Origin: Agitococcus sp.
Lineage (GTDB): Bacteria > Pseudomonadota > Gammaproteobacteria > Pseudomonadales > Moraxellaceae
Length of the DNA stretch: 64,000 bases
NCBI GenBank assembly: GCA_030646715.1
Contig: JAUSLJ010000042.1
Coordinates: forward strand, 62,001-126,000
Direction of reading: 5' to 3'
Shown here piece by piece: positions 44,587 to 53,260 of the stretch (positions within the stretch are counted from its first letter, which is position 1; every line of letters starts with the position of its first letter). A model generated the notes under the pieces. That model saw only the letters and a list, made by a program, of their open reading frames with translations, ran no database searches and had not been told where the DNA came from. Both the position numbers and the translations under genes were made by a program.

Positions 44587-45787
44587 TCCTTACTCACGCA
44601 ATACGTTAAGCGTGTTGATTGCTCTATTGTTGGCTGTTGGCGTAGTAAATGCTGCCGAGCCTGTAGTGCTTAATCCTGAGGCTGAGCGTATTACCGACCA
44701 AAAGATTAATGTCGATTTAGCAACGTTAAAAGCAACACAAGATCGTATTGCTAAATTGAATAGTAATGGTATAGGCGCAGATAATTACTATTTAGTTAAA
44801 GCGCAGTCATGGTTAGATTTTGCCATGCACGAATATTATGAAAATGACCGTAGTCATGTCATTGATGAGGCGTTGTTTCAAGCTCAAGACCTCATTGGTC
44901 GTATGGAGCAAGCAGAGAATAATATTACTTTAGATACGCCTGTTATTAATGAGTCACAACGTTTACGTGAAGATTTATGGACGATTGCGGGTGAATTAAA
45001 ACAGCATCGCGGTTTTGTTTGTGCTTCAGCACCGATTGCCGAAATGGAAGTACGTCTCGTTTGGGCAGGTCATGAAAATAAAGAACTGGGCTGGCGTCAT
45101 GCGCGTGAACATTTTGCTGCGGCTGAACGTCTGGCTAAACAAGCACGTAAATTAGCAGACAATTGTTTCTGTCCTCAACCTGAAGAAAAACCTTGCCCAT
45201 TAGTGGCAGCGGTTGAACTGCCAGTGCAAGAAATGCTGGATATGAGCAAAAAACGTCCACAAAAACCTGTAGAGCCGATGGCTTTGGTGAATGTGCCGCG
45301 GAATGTTCACTTTGGTTTGGACAAATCGAATATCAATGAAAAAGCGGTGGTGATCTTGGATCGTGTCACCGAGATCTTACAAGCGTATCCAAAATTAACC
45401 ATTAAATTAATTGGTCATACCGATTCGCGCGCCAGCAAAGCGTATAACCAAGCCTTATCAGAGCGTCGCGCACAGTCCGTGTTGAAATATCTCCTTTCCA
45501 AAGGAATTGCAGCTAATCGTATTGATCTTCGTGGCGAAGGCTTTAATAGCCTTAAAACTGATGCCGATGAACTTCTAGGACACGCGTTAAGTCGTCGAGT
45601 TGAAATGGATTATTTAGGTGAGACCATTGAGTCTTATGATCAAACAGGCGATTTGGTGATGGAAGAAGTGAGGAAAGCGAAAGCAGCCAAAGCTGCAAGA
45701 TCTATAAAATCGACCAAAACTGGCAAATCCAGTTCATCGAAGCGCGCCAATAAGTCGGGCAAGCCGACTAAAAAGGCCAGTAAGTAA
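44573..45787 (+). CDS. OmpA-family peptidoglycan-binding protein with Lys-rich tail
   Basis: After a signal peptide (ending VVNAAE, about residue 30) comes a helical region with a repeated pattern, then a cysteine-containing linker (CFCPQPEEKPC) and an OmpA C-terminal domain at about 240-365. The latter has VHFGLDKSNINEKAVVILD, LIGHTDSRASKAYNQALSERRA and GEGFNSL. The last 35 residues are a basic, Ser/Lys-rich tail. The start at 44573 overlaps the giant barrel gene by 14 bp, with GGAG before it, so they are translationally coupled. An upstream in-frame start at 44456 is inside that gene. It likely tethers the barrel protein to the wall. Confidence 0.85.
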   Translation: MSVSNPYSRNTLSVLIALLLAVGVVNAAEPVVLNPEAERITDQKINVDLATLKATQDRIAKLNSNGIGADNYYLVKAQSWLDFAMHEYYENDRSHVIDEALFQAQDLIGRMEQAENNITLDTPVINESQRLREDLWTIAGELKQHRGFVCASAPIAEMEVRLVWAGHENKELGWRHAREHFAAAERLAKQARKLADNCFCPQPEEKPCPLVAAVELPVQEMLDMSKKRPQKPVEPMALVNVPRNVHFGLDKSNINEKAVVILDRVTEILQAYPKLTIKLIGHTDSRASKAYNQALSERRAQSVLKYLLSKGIAANRIDLRGEGFNSLKTDADELLGHALSRRVEMDYLGETIESYDQTGDLVMEEVRKAKAAKAARSIKSTKTGKSSSSKRANKSGKPTKKASK

Positions 45788-45806
45788 TTCATTACTAAGC
45801 AATCGG

Positions 45807-45824
45807 GGGGATTAAACAATCCCC
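45807..45824 (+). other. Hairpin upstream of the 1888-residue gene
   Basis: GGGGATT (45807-45813) and AATCCCC (45818-45824) form a 7-bp stem with an AAAC loop, just 14 bp before the GTG start of the next gene. No T-run follows, so it is more likely an mRNA structure that limits translation or marks a processing point than a terminator. Confidence 0.55.
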
Positions 45825-45837
45825 TCAGTTAGACAAA

Positions 45838-48800
45838 GTGAGAGCCATCTTGCAAGCCAGTTATCGCCCATATTCCTTACTAAAACTATGGTTTATATTG
45901 ACGACTCTCATGTTCCTAGGTGCTAACGTAGCACGGGCAGCAGTAGTTGATATTGTCGTTAACCAAAGTGATAGCCCAGACCCAATTGCGGCAGGCGGAT
46001 TGTTAACATATACCATCGCCGTGACTAATAATGGTCCTGATGATGCAACGGGGGTAGTGTTAACGGATACTATTCCTGTGGGTACAACCTTCGTCAGTTC
46101 AACTACCACCAAAGGCTCGTGCGCGGGCAACCCTGCCATTACCTGTACCATTGGCGCGTTGGCGAATGGTGAAACAGCGACCGTAACTATTCGTATTATT
46201 CCGACAACCATTGGTACATTAACGAATACTGCTACCACCACGCGTAATGAGCCTGATAGTAATGTCGCCAATAATGCTGATACGGATGTGACAACCGTTC
46301 AAGTTGGTACGGACTTGTCGGTGACAAAAACAGACAGTGCTGATCCTGTTTCTCAAGGCGGAACATTTAATTATGTGTTGACGGGGCGTAATAATGGCCC
46401 CTATGCGTTGGGCGCAAGTGATACGTTAACGATTAGCGATAATATTCCTACAGGTATTAGGGTGACTGCTATTCCAACGGGAACAGGTTGGAGTTGTTCG
46501 CCTTCGTCAGGTTATCCCATGAATGGCCCCTTTACCTTAACCTGTAATCGAACAGGCGCATTAGCCATTAGCACCAACGCGCCTAGCGTCACGATTCCCG
46601 TAACCGCTTTATCTTTAGGAACTATAACCAACCAAGTCACGTTATCGTCTTCTGTAGAAGATGATAATACTGCCAATAATACGGCAACCCAAAGCACCAC
46701 GGTGAATCAGGCCGCTGATGTGGCGATTAGTAAATCGGTCAGTCAGGCGAGTAATTTAGGTTTAGGGCAAGATTACAGTTATAGCTTAATTCCAACACTG
46801 ATTGTTGGCACAACAGGCACGATTACCGTCAGTGACAATTTTCCTGCGGGCGCACAATTGACTGCAACGCCAACTGGCTCAGGTTGGACATGTACGCCGA
46901 GTTCAGGTTTTCCGATTGCAGGGCCTGTGGCTATTAGCTGTACGAGTGCTACTACAGCAACCAATAGCAGCTTAACGCCGTTATCACTGAATAATATTAC
47001 GGTGAATTTTAAACCAACGGCAACAGGCGGTCTAAGTAATCAGGCGACGATCAATCCCGGTGTTACTGATATCAATATTGCCAATAACACCAGTAATACC
47101 GTTATTAATACCGTTATTAATGATGTAGGCATCACTAAAAGTGTCAGTCAGGTGGGTAATATAGGTCAAAATCGACCCTATACTTATACCCTTGCACCTG
47201 TGTTAACAATGGGAACAACAGGGGCGACGATTACGGTTACCGATAATGTTCCCGCAGGGATTACTATCACCTCTGCACCTACAGGCTCAGGGTGGAGTTG
47301 CTCACCGAGTTCAGGTTTCCCCCTTGTAGGTCCTGTGGCTATTAGTTGTACGCGAGCCAGTGCAGGCAATGCCACGACAACGCCTTTATCGCTCAACAAC
47401 ATCAGTTTTAATTTTACCCCCACAGCCACAGGTATTATCAGTAATACTGCTTCAATTAACTCAGGGGCTACTGATACTAACGCCACCAATGACAGCAATA
47501 CGGTGACGAATACCGTATTAAACGATTTAAGCGTTACTAAAACATTGAGTACCACTGGTTTATTGGGTCAAAACTCCAATTATACTTACACCCTTGCATC
47601 ATCAATTGTGATGGGTGACTCTGGTGGTGTTATTACTCTCACAGATGTAGTACCTACAGGCGCAAGATTTAATAGTATTACAGGTGCAACTTATAATATT
47701 GCAACAGGCTATACCGTGGGAGCTTGGACGTGTGTCATAAATGGGCTACCAGGACTAACATTCCCTGTGATTGGCAATGGTGTTAACCAAGTAACATGTA
47801 CTCGTGCTTCAGCCACAAATAATGGGCCGGGTGCTTCTAGCTTTCCCAATGTGGTCTTTGGTTTTACCGCAATAGGTGCTTTAGGTTCTACGGTAACTAA
47901 TACAGCAACCGTGAGCAGCCCTGCAATAGATACGAATCCTGCTAATAATAGTAATAGCGTGGTACGTACTATTGCCGCGCCTGGTGACTCTATTTTGACG
48001 ATGAATAAAATAGCAACCAATACCAGCAATGTCGAAATCACGACAAGTACGGTAGGTACTCCTTTTCGTTATGCTTTAACAGTGAGAAATACAGGCCCAA
48101 TCACCAAGCCAAATGGCCAAATAGTAACGGTTGAGGACATTGTTCCTGTGGGTATTACCTTAACGGCGATAAACTCGGCAAACAATTGGACGTGTACAGT
48201 CACCAATCCACCAACTAATGCTTTCCCTGTCAGTGGCGATGGGGCAAATAAAATGACCTGTACCCGAACTGGGGCTTTAAATGTAGGTAGTACTTACGAT
48301 GTTATTCGTTTTGATGCGGTGAGTACCACAGGGGGCTTAGTTACCAATACAGGGTCGGTTACTGCGGCCTTTGGCAATGTGAGTGAGTCTGCGGATGTGA
48401 CTTTTTCCTCCGCATTTGATTTAACCTTAGCTAAAAGCGATACAGCAGGTGGCTACGGCCCAAGCCCGATGGCTGTTGGCGATACGGTGGATTATCGTTT
48501 GCGCGTTAGCAATGCGGGACCGAATAGTGTTGCTGGTGGGGTGGAAATTAGTGTTGCTGATACCATTCCTGCTGGTACCACCTATATTTCTGCGGTCGGT
48601 GTTACACCAGCACATAACTGGGTTTGCCCAGCAGGCCCAATTGTAGGTTCAGCAACGATTACCTGTACGCGTACCGTAACGGGCATTAGTGGTAATACCT
48701 TAACCAATGGTGGATCAAGTGATATTCGTTTTACTTTACGCGCCGATGTGTTGGCCAATATTACTAATAATGCCACCGTAGCCGTGACCGCAGGACAAAG

Positions 48801-51504
48801 CGAAACCAATGCACTCAATAATAATGCCAGTGACACTACCATAGTTAGACCTTCAGCTGATTTAGCAATTACCAAAACGGCTTCTGTACCCAGTTTGTAT
48901 GCGGGTGAAAATCTGACCTATACCGTTACCGTGACCAACAATGGCACCAATGCCACAGGTGCAAATAACGTTAGCGTAACAGATGATATGAGGACGAATC
49001 CAAGTGGAACGTTCGTTTCTGTTGTGCCTGCTCAGGCAGGATGGATATGTAATAACAGTATTAACTTGGTCTGTGACTACAACAATTCACTGCTTTCAGG
49101 TCAAAGCGTCAGTTTTGATGTCACGATCAAGCCCAATGTAGCAAGCAGTCCAGTGGGGAGTCCACGTAATAATACGGCAACTGTTGTGTTTAGAAGAAAT
49201 AATGCCACCGACCCTGTTGACCCTAATCCTGCTAATAATAGCGCGACAGTCGGCGTGATCGTCCTAGATTCTGTTGACTTATTTGTCACAAAAACGGATG
49301 CGCCCGACCCTGTCAGAGCAGGCACAGACTTAACCTATGTCATTACGGTGGCCAATGCTGGGCCAGGTACGGCAACCACTGTCGCAATGGTGGATTCTTT
49401 ACCAGCGGATATTATTTTGCGCTCCATTTTACCGTCAGGTAGCGGTAGTTGTACCACATCACCCGCGACAACGACTTATACTACTGCGGCAAGCACGGTC
49501 AGCCCCCCCAGTGCTTTTAGCTCATTCACCTGTACGTGGCCAAGTTTGGCTGCGACTTCTCAGCAAACCGTGACTGTCATTGGTCGTCCGACCAGTGCTG
49601 CAGCCTTAGCGGGGTCTATTAGCAACACGGTCAGTGTCAGTCATGCCAACAGTGCCTCAGTGCCTGATATTAATTTAACGAATAACACAGATACCGAAGC
49701 TACTGTGGTGACACAAGCGCAAATTGACTTACTCGTCAACAAAGTGGATACCCCAGATCCTGTCGCTCGCTTTACCAATATGACCTATACAGTGACGGTT
49801 CAAAATCAAGGGCCTTCGGTAGCTACTAACGTTGTGGTGACGGAAAATTTACCGCATACGCATTTAACCTACATCAGTGTTACTAGCTCTCAAGGTTCTT
49901 GTGGTGTACCCGTTGCCAATGTCATGACCTGTAATGTGGGTAATTTGGAAGTGGGCGCAAATGCCGTGATTACCATCACCATGACTGCAGATACCTTAGG
50001 GACAGATACCAATACCGTGAGCGTGACAGCAACCGAGTTTGATACCAATCTTGCGAACAACAGCGTTTCGGAAAATACAACCGTACAATTAGGCGCAGAT
50101 TTACTGTTTAGTAAGTTAGCAACACCTGACCCTGTTATCGCAGGTAACGCCGTATTTTACTTCTTGAAAGTGAAAAACACAGGTCCAGCCAATGCGTCGA
50201 ATGTCACGATTACAGATACCTTTCCGACAGGGATTAGCTATCAGTCCTATGTTGCATCGCAAGGAACGTGTAGTCATGTGACGGGAGTGGTGACCTGTAA
50301 TTTAGGTCCGCTTCCTTATAATGCCACGGCGCAAGTGACGTTAACGGCTGTTGCAATGGTGGGAGGATTACAACTCAATAGTGCCACAGTCACGAGTACT
50401 ACACCCGATCCTAATCCTGCTGATAATACAGATACCGCACCTGTTACTGTTGTTGACGGTATTGTTAGAGGTCGTGTTTTTGCAGATAACGGCTTAGGTG
50501 GCGGGACGGCAAATAACGGCCTACAAAATGGCGGTGAGCTAGGCATTGGCAATGTAATAGTCAAGTTAACCGATTGTGGAACGACTGATTATGTTTTTGC
50601 TCAAACCGATGGTTTGGGTGATTATCAATTAATTGTCCCTGCCTTATTAGCGACAGGCGCGGTGTTGTGTGTGGTAGAAACTAACTTATCAGGTTACCGC
50701 AATACAGGTGGTAGTGCAGGAACAACCGCAGGAACCTATAGCATAACGACAGATAAAACCCAGTTTACCTACACTGATGGCGTGACCTACACTGGCGTTA
50801 ACTTTGCCGATGTCGCTGAAAGTCAACTTTTTACTGATGGCAATCAACAAAGTGAACCCAATACCACAGTGAATTATGCGCATACTTTTATTGCAGGTTC
50901 AGACGGCAAAGTCTCATTTTCTACTTCTGCGGTGGCGACACCGAGCAGTCTGTTTTGGTCGAATGTGTTATATAGAGACAGCAATTGTGATGGCATATTA
51001 GATGCGGGTGAGCCAGTCATTGCGGGGCTGTATTCGGTTCAGGCTGGAGATGTTATCTGTTTGATTAATAAACAGTTTGTGCCCAGTAATGCCACACAAG
51101 GCGCATTGAATGTGGTCTCGGTGAGTTCAAGTTTTGTTTACGACACACTCGCACCCACAGTAACAGAGGTATTGACACGCACAGATACGACGACTGTTGG
51201 TTTGACCAATACTTTGGTTTTGCAAAAATCGGTGGATAAATTGTCAGCATCACCTGGCGAAACAGTGACCTATACTATTACCTATAGAAATAATGGCACA
51301 CAAGCGATCAGTAATATCGTTATCAATGATAGTGTTCCTGCATTTACTCATAGTCCAGTTGCAAGTTGTTTGCTTCCATTACCTGCAAATATTTCGGTTT
51401 GTACCCCTGTTATTACGTCACCACTGATCCAGTGGAATTTGACGGGAACATTAGCTCCAAGTCAGCAAGGAAATGTGCGTTTTCAAATTACTTTAGATAA
51501 TTGA
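45838..51504 (+). CDS. Giant exported DUF11-repeat protein (1888 residues)
   Basis: A signal peptide runs to about residue 34 (ending VARAA). About eleven DUF11 modules of 105-160 residues follow in series to about 1515, each with a motif such as DSPDPIAAGGLLTYTIAVTN and one cysteine pair per module (for example WSCSPSSG ... LTC, then WTCTPSSG ... ISC). An SdrD-type segment lies at about 1518-1610 (VRGRVFADNGLGGG). After a spacer, the last DUF11 module (about 1775-1888) ends NVRFQITLDN. No membrane anchor is present. The GTG start lacks a strong ribosome-binding site. Third and fourth repeats are very alike, showing recent duplication. A terminator follows. Confidence 0.8.
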   Translation: MRAILQASYRPYSLLKLWFILTTLMFLGANVARAAVVDIVVNQSDSPDPIAAGGLLTYTIAVTNNGPDDATGVVLTDTIPVGTTFVSSTTTKGSCAGNPAITCTIGALANGETATVTIRIIPTTIGTLTNTATTTRNEPDSNVANNADTDVTTVQVGTDLSVTKTDSADPVSQGGTFNYVLTGRNNGPYALGASDTLTISDNIPTGIRVTAIPTGTGWSCSPSSGYPMNGPFTLTCNRTGALAISTNAPSVTIPVTALSLGTITNQVTLSSSVEDDNTANNTATQSTTVNQAADVAISKSVSQASNLGLGQDYSYSLIPTLIVGTTGTITVSDNFPAGAQLTATPTGSGWTCTPSSGFPIAGPVAISCTSATTATNSSLTPLSLNNITVNFKPTATGGLSNQATINPGVTDINIANNTSNTVINTVINDVGITKSVSQVGNIGQNRPYTYTLAPVLTMGTTGATITVTDNVPAGITITSAPTGSGWSCSPSSGFPLVGPVAISCTRASAGNATTTPLSLNNISFNFTPTATGIISNTASINSGATDTNATNDSNTVTNTVLNDLSVTKTLSTTGLLGQNSNYTYTLASSIVMGDSGGVITLTDVVPTGARFNSITGATYNIATGYTVGAWTCVINGLPGLTFPVIGNGVNQVTCTRASATNNGPGASSFPNVVFGFTAIGALGSTVTNTATVSSPAIDTNPANNSNSVVRTIAAPGDSILTMNKIATNTSNVEITTSTVGTPFRYALTVRNTGPITKPNGQIVTVEDIVPVGITLTAINSANNWTCTVTNPPTNAFPVSGDGANKMTCTRTGALNVGSTYDVIRFDAVSTTGGLVTNTGSVTAAFGNVSESADVTFSSAFDLTLAKSDTAGGYGPSPMAVGDTVDYRLRVSNAGPNSVAGGVEISVADTIPAGTTYISAVGVTPAHNWVCPAGPIVGSATITCTRTVTGISGNTLTNGGSSDIRFTLRADVLANITNNATVAVTAGQSETNALNNNASDTTIVRPSADLAITKTASVPSLYAGENLTYTVTVTNNGTNATGANNVSVTDDMRTNPSGTFVSVVPAQAGWICNNSINLVCDYNNSLLSGQSVSFDVTIKPNVASSPVGSPRNNTATVVFRRNNATDPVDPNPANNSATVGVIVLDSVDLFVTKTDAPDPVRAGTDLTYVITVANAGPGTATTVAMVDSLPADIILRSILPSGSGSCTTSPATTTYTTAASTVSPPSAFSSFTCTWPSLAATSQQTVTVIGRPTSAAALAGSISNTVSVSHANSASVPDINLTNNTDTEATVVTQAQIDLLVNKVDTPDPVARFTNMTYTVTVQNQGPSVATNVVVTENLPHTHLTYISVTSSQGSCGVPVANVMTCNVGNLEVGANAVITITMTADTLGTDTNTVSVTATEFDTNLANNSVSENTTVQLGADLLFSKLATPDPVIAGNAVFYFLKVKNTGPANASNVTITDTFPTGISYQSYVASQGTCSHVTGVVTCNLGPLPYNATAQVTLTAVAMVGGLQLNSATVTSTTPDPNPADNTDTAPVTVVDGIVRGRVFADNGLGGGTANNGLQNGGELGIGNVIVKLTDCGTTDYVFAQTDGLGDYQLIVPALLATGAVLCVVETNLSGYRNTGGSAGTTAGTYSITTDKTQFTYTDGVTYTGVNFADVAESQLFTDGNQQSEPNTTVNYAHTFIAGSDGKVSFSTSAVATPSSLFWSNVLYRDSNCDGILDAGEPVIAGLYSVQAGDVICLINKQFVPSNATQGALNVVSVSSSFVYDTLAPTVTEVLTRTDTTTVGLTNTLVLQKSVDKLSASPGETVTYTITYRNNGTQAISNIVINDSVPAFTHSPVASCLLPLPANISVCTPVITSPLIQWNLTGTLAPSQQGNVRFQITLDN

Positions 51505-51569
51505 TATAAGATCAAGTGCTTAGGTATGACAACAAGTTGAGTGTGTTTGACAACGATGAATAGTATTTA

Positions 51570-51600
51570 GGCATTCTATTGAATGCCCAAAAGTTTTTTA
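51570..51600 (+). terminator. Intrinsic terminator after the 1888-residue gene
   Basis: GGCATTC / GAATGCC with a TATT loop is followed by CAAAAGTTTTTTAA. It ends the long surface-protein operon before the convergent gene. Confidence 0.88.
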
Positions 51601-52053
51601 ACGTAATAATCCGTGATTGGCTCGTTCAATGTGTAGTTTAAAGCCAACTTCACCTTTCGCCCGCGCAGGGACGGAGTCAAAAAGCCAACGCACATGAGTG
51701 ACTGGCTTTTTGTGAATGTGAATATCATCGACATACGTCAAACCGCCATCATAAGACACTAAGAAGCTTGCCTCTTTACCAAAGCCTGACCCCAAGACAA
51801 AACGAGTGCCTGCGGGTATCGGGTTATCAATATGAATATTAAACGTATCATCGTCACTGGTGTTAGTGTAACTCAGCACTAAGGTCAGCTCATCACCGAC
51901 ATTGATTCGTTTCACGGGTTGTCGAACGGTTAAAATCTCACCATTGACATTAATCGTGCTTTCTTTTTCAGCGCGCATTGTTAACTCAATATCACCTGCA
52001 TACAAATAACCGCTCAAAGCAAGTAGGCATAACAACCCATACTTCATCCACAT
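51598..52053 (-). CDS. Small exported DUF11-like protein, convergent end of the surface locus
   Basis: The 151-residue protein has a signal peptide of about 19 residues (ending GYLYAG) and a single Ig-like domain similar to the 161-residue product at the other end of the locus: DELTLVLSYTNTSDDDTFNI, then NPIPAGTRFVLGSGFG, and a closing GEVGFKLHIERANHG. It has no cysteine beyond the signal peptide. The two small genes bracket the locus, one upstream on the plus strand and one at the end on the minus strand. Function is unknown. It is divergent from the ECF sigma-factor gene and could share regulation with it. Confidence 0.72.
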   Translation of the reverse strand: MWMKYGLLCLLALSGYLYAGDIELTMRAEKESTINVNGEILTVRQPVKRINVGDELTLVLSYTNTSDDDTFNIHIDNPIPAGTRFVLGSGFGKEASFLVSYDGGLTYVDDIHIHKKPVTHVRWLFDSVPARAKGEVGFKLHIERANHGLLR

Positions 52054-52252
52054 GAGGAGCTCCTGAAAGTGAATGTAATTTTGTTAAACGACAATAATAG
52101 ATTTATCATTATTTTAGGTCATTGTTTGTAACAATTGTAATTATAGGGCATCTAATGATGAAAGCTTGTTATGAAACCGCTTTGCCACCTACCAATACGC
52201 TGTTTTTGTTTGTATTCTTTTGTATATTTAACGGCTAGTGGTGTGAAAGGAT

Positions 52253-52858
52253 ATGCAAGCAGAACACGCTTTTTTGGCCAAACTATTACAACGAGACACT
52301 TTGGCTTGCCATCAGTTAGTGAAGGAACATCATGGCCGTTTAGTGGTTGTAGCGCGAGCCATAGTCGGTGAGTCAGCTGAAGATGTCGTGCAAGAAGGTT
52401 GGTTGTTAGCATTTAGAGCCTTGCCGACCTTTGAAGGGCGCTCTTCATTAAAAACGTGGTTAACACGGATAGTGATTAACGCCGCTTACAGTCGTCATCG
52501 TTATGATAAAACGCGTTTCACGGTATCCTTAGACGAGGTGATGGATGAAGGGATGCCATTAGCAGAGCGTTTTGATCAACATGGGCATTGGCAAGACCCT
52601 CTTGCCCATTGGCAGTCAGAAACGCCAGAAGAACTATTGGGAAGAGCTGAGTTAGCGGGTATTTTACAAAAGTCGGTGCAGACATTGCCTGAAGCGCAGC
52701 GTTTAGTGTGGCTGTTAAGAGATCATTCGGGCTTAGAGTTTAAAGAAATTGCCGAGTCACTGAAGACCTCAGAGGCAAATGTCCGCGTATTGTTACATCG
52801 AGCGCGGTTAAAGTTGATGGCGGTGATTAATAGTTATGAGGAGGGTAAGCCATGCTGA
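52253..52858 (+). CDS. ECF-type RNA polymerase sigma factor
   Basis: Region 2 (about 10-75) has ACHQLVKEHHGRLVVVARAI, EDVVQEGWLLAFRALPTFEG and LKTWLTRIVINAA. Region 4 (about 135-190) has LPEAQRLVWLLRDHSGLEFK and EIAESLKTSEANVRVLLHRA. Length is 201 residues. The AAAGG ribosome-binding site is unusually close (2-3 bases) to the ATG; an in-frame stop just upstream excludes a longer start. The stop overlaps the start of a zinc-finger gene by seven bases, the familiar sigma/anti-sigma pairing. Its place beside the surface locus suggests, but does not prove, that it controls it. Confidence 0.9.
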   Translation: MQAEHAFLAKLLQRDTLACHQLVKEHHGRLVVVARAIVGESAEDVVQEGWLLAFRALPTFEGRSSLKTWLTRIVINAAYSRHRYDKTRFTVSLDEVMDEGMPLAERFDQHGHWQDPLAHWQSETPEELLGRAELAGILQKSVQTLPEAQRLVWLLRDHSGLEFKEIAESLKTSEANVRVLLHRARLKLMAVINSYEEGKPC

Positions 52859-53094
52859 AATGCAATGAAGTCGTTGAACGAGCGGATGCTTATCTGGCAA
52901 CTGAATTAAGCTCATGGCAGCGTTTTCAATTTAACTTGCATCTCATGGTGTGTGGCTATTGTCGGCGTTATATAAAGTCGTTCAAATTGACGCAAAAAGT
53001 GAGTGAGCAACTGTCGATTGCAAATCCACCTTCCGATAAGGATGTTTCAGCGTTAGTAGCGATGATTCAACAAGATAATCAGCGGGTTAAATAA
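52852..53094 (+). CDS. Small zinc-finger (ZAS-type) anti-sigma factor
   Basis: The 80-residue protein has C4, then HLMVCGYC with H-x3-C-x2-C spacing, the metal-binding ZAS pattern of zf-HC2 anti-sigma factors. It has no membrane segment and no long sensor domain, so it is probably cytosolic and acts directly on the sigma factor, with redox or metal change as the likely cue. Overlap with the sigma gene implies translational coupling. Confidence 0.8.
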   Translation: MLKCNEVVERADAYLATELSSWQRFQFNLHLMVCGYCRRYIKSFKLTQKVSEQLSIANPPSDKDVSALVAMIQQDNQRVK

Positions 53095-53158
53095 CTTAGG
53101 GTTTGTTGGGTGCATCAGTTAACCCTCTCTCTGAGCAGGGCTGTCAAAATTCAAAAGC

Positions 53159-53257
53159 GTCCCCTCCCTTGATAAGGGGAGGGTTAGGGTGGGGTTTTCG
53201 TTATGGCAAATAACCCCCTCCCAACCTCCCCCTTATCAGGTGGAGGAGTAGGGCGGG
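53159..53257. repeat. C-rich/G-rich palindromic repeat, variant
   Basis: CCCCTCCCTTGATAAGGGGAGGG (given as CCCCTCCCTT with AAGGGGAGGG) at about 53161-53182 is followed by TTAGGGTGGGG. A second unit CCCCCTTATCAGGTGGAGG is at about 53228-53246. It is a more diverged member of the family seen at 2017, 5479, 13188, 28878 and 61399. It separates the anti-sigma gene from pilU. Confidence 0.68.
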
Positions 53258-53260
53258 CAA

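Noticed and set aside
47184..47555. Antisense frames across the DUF11 genes (several in 45.8-51.5 kb)
   Set aside because: Repetitive Thr/Val/Asn codon use leaves the reverse strand poor in stops; none has a plausible start region.
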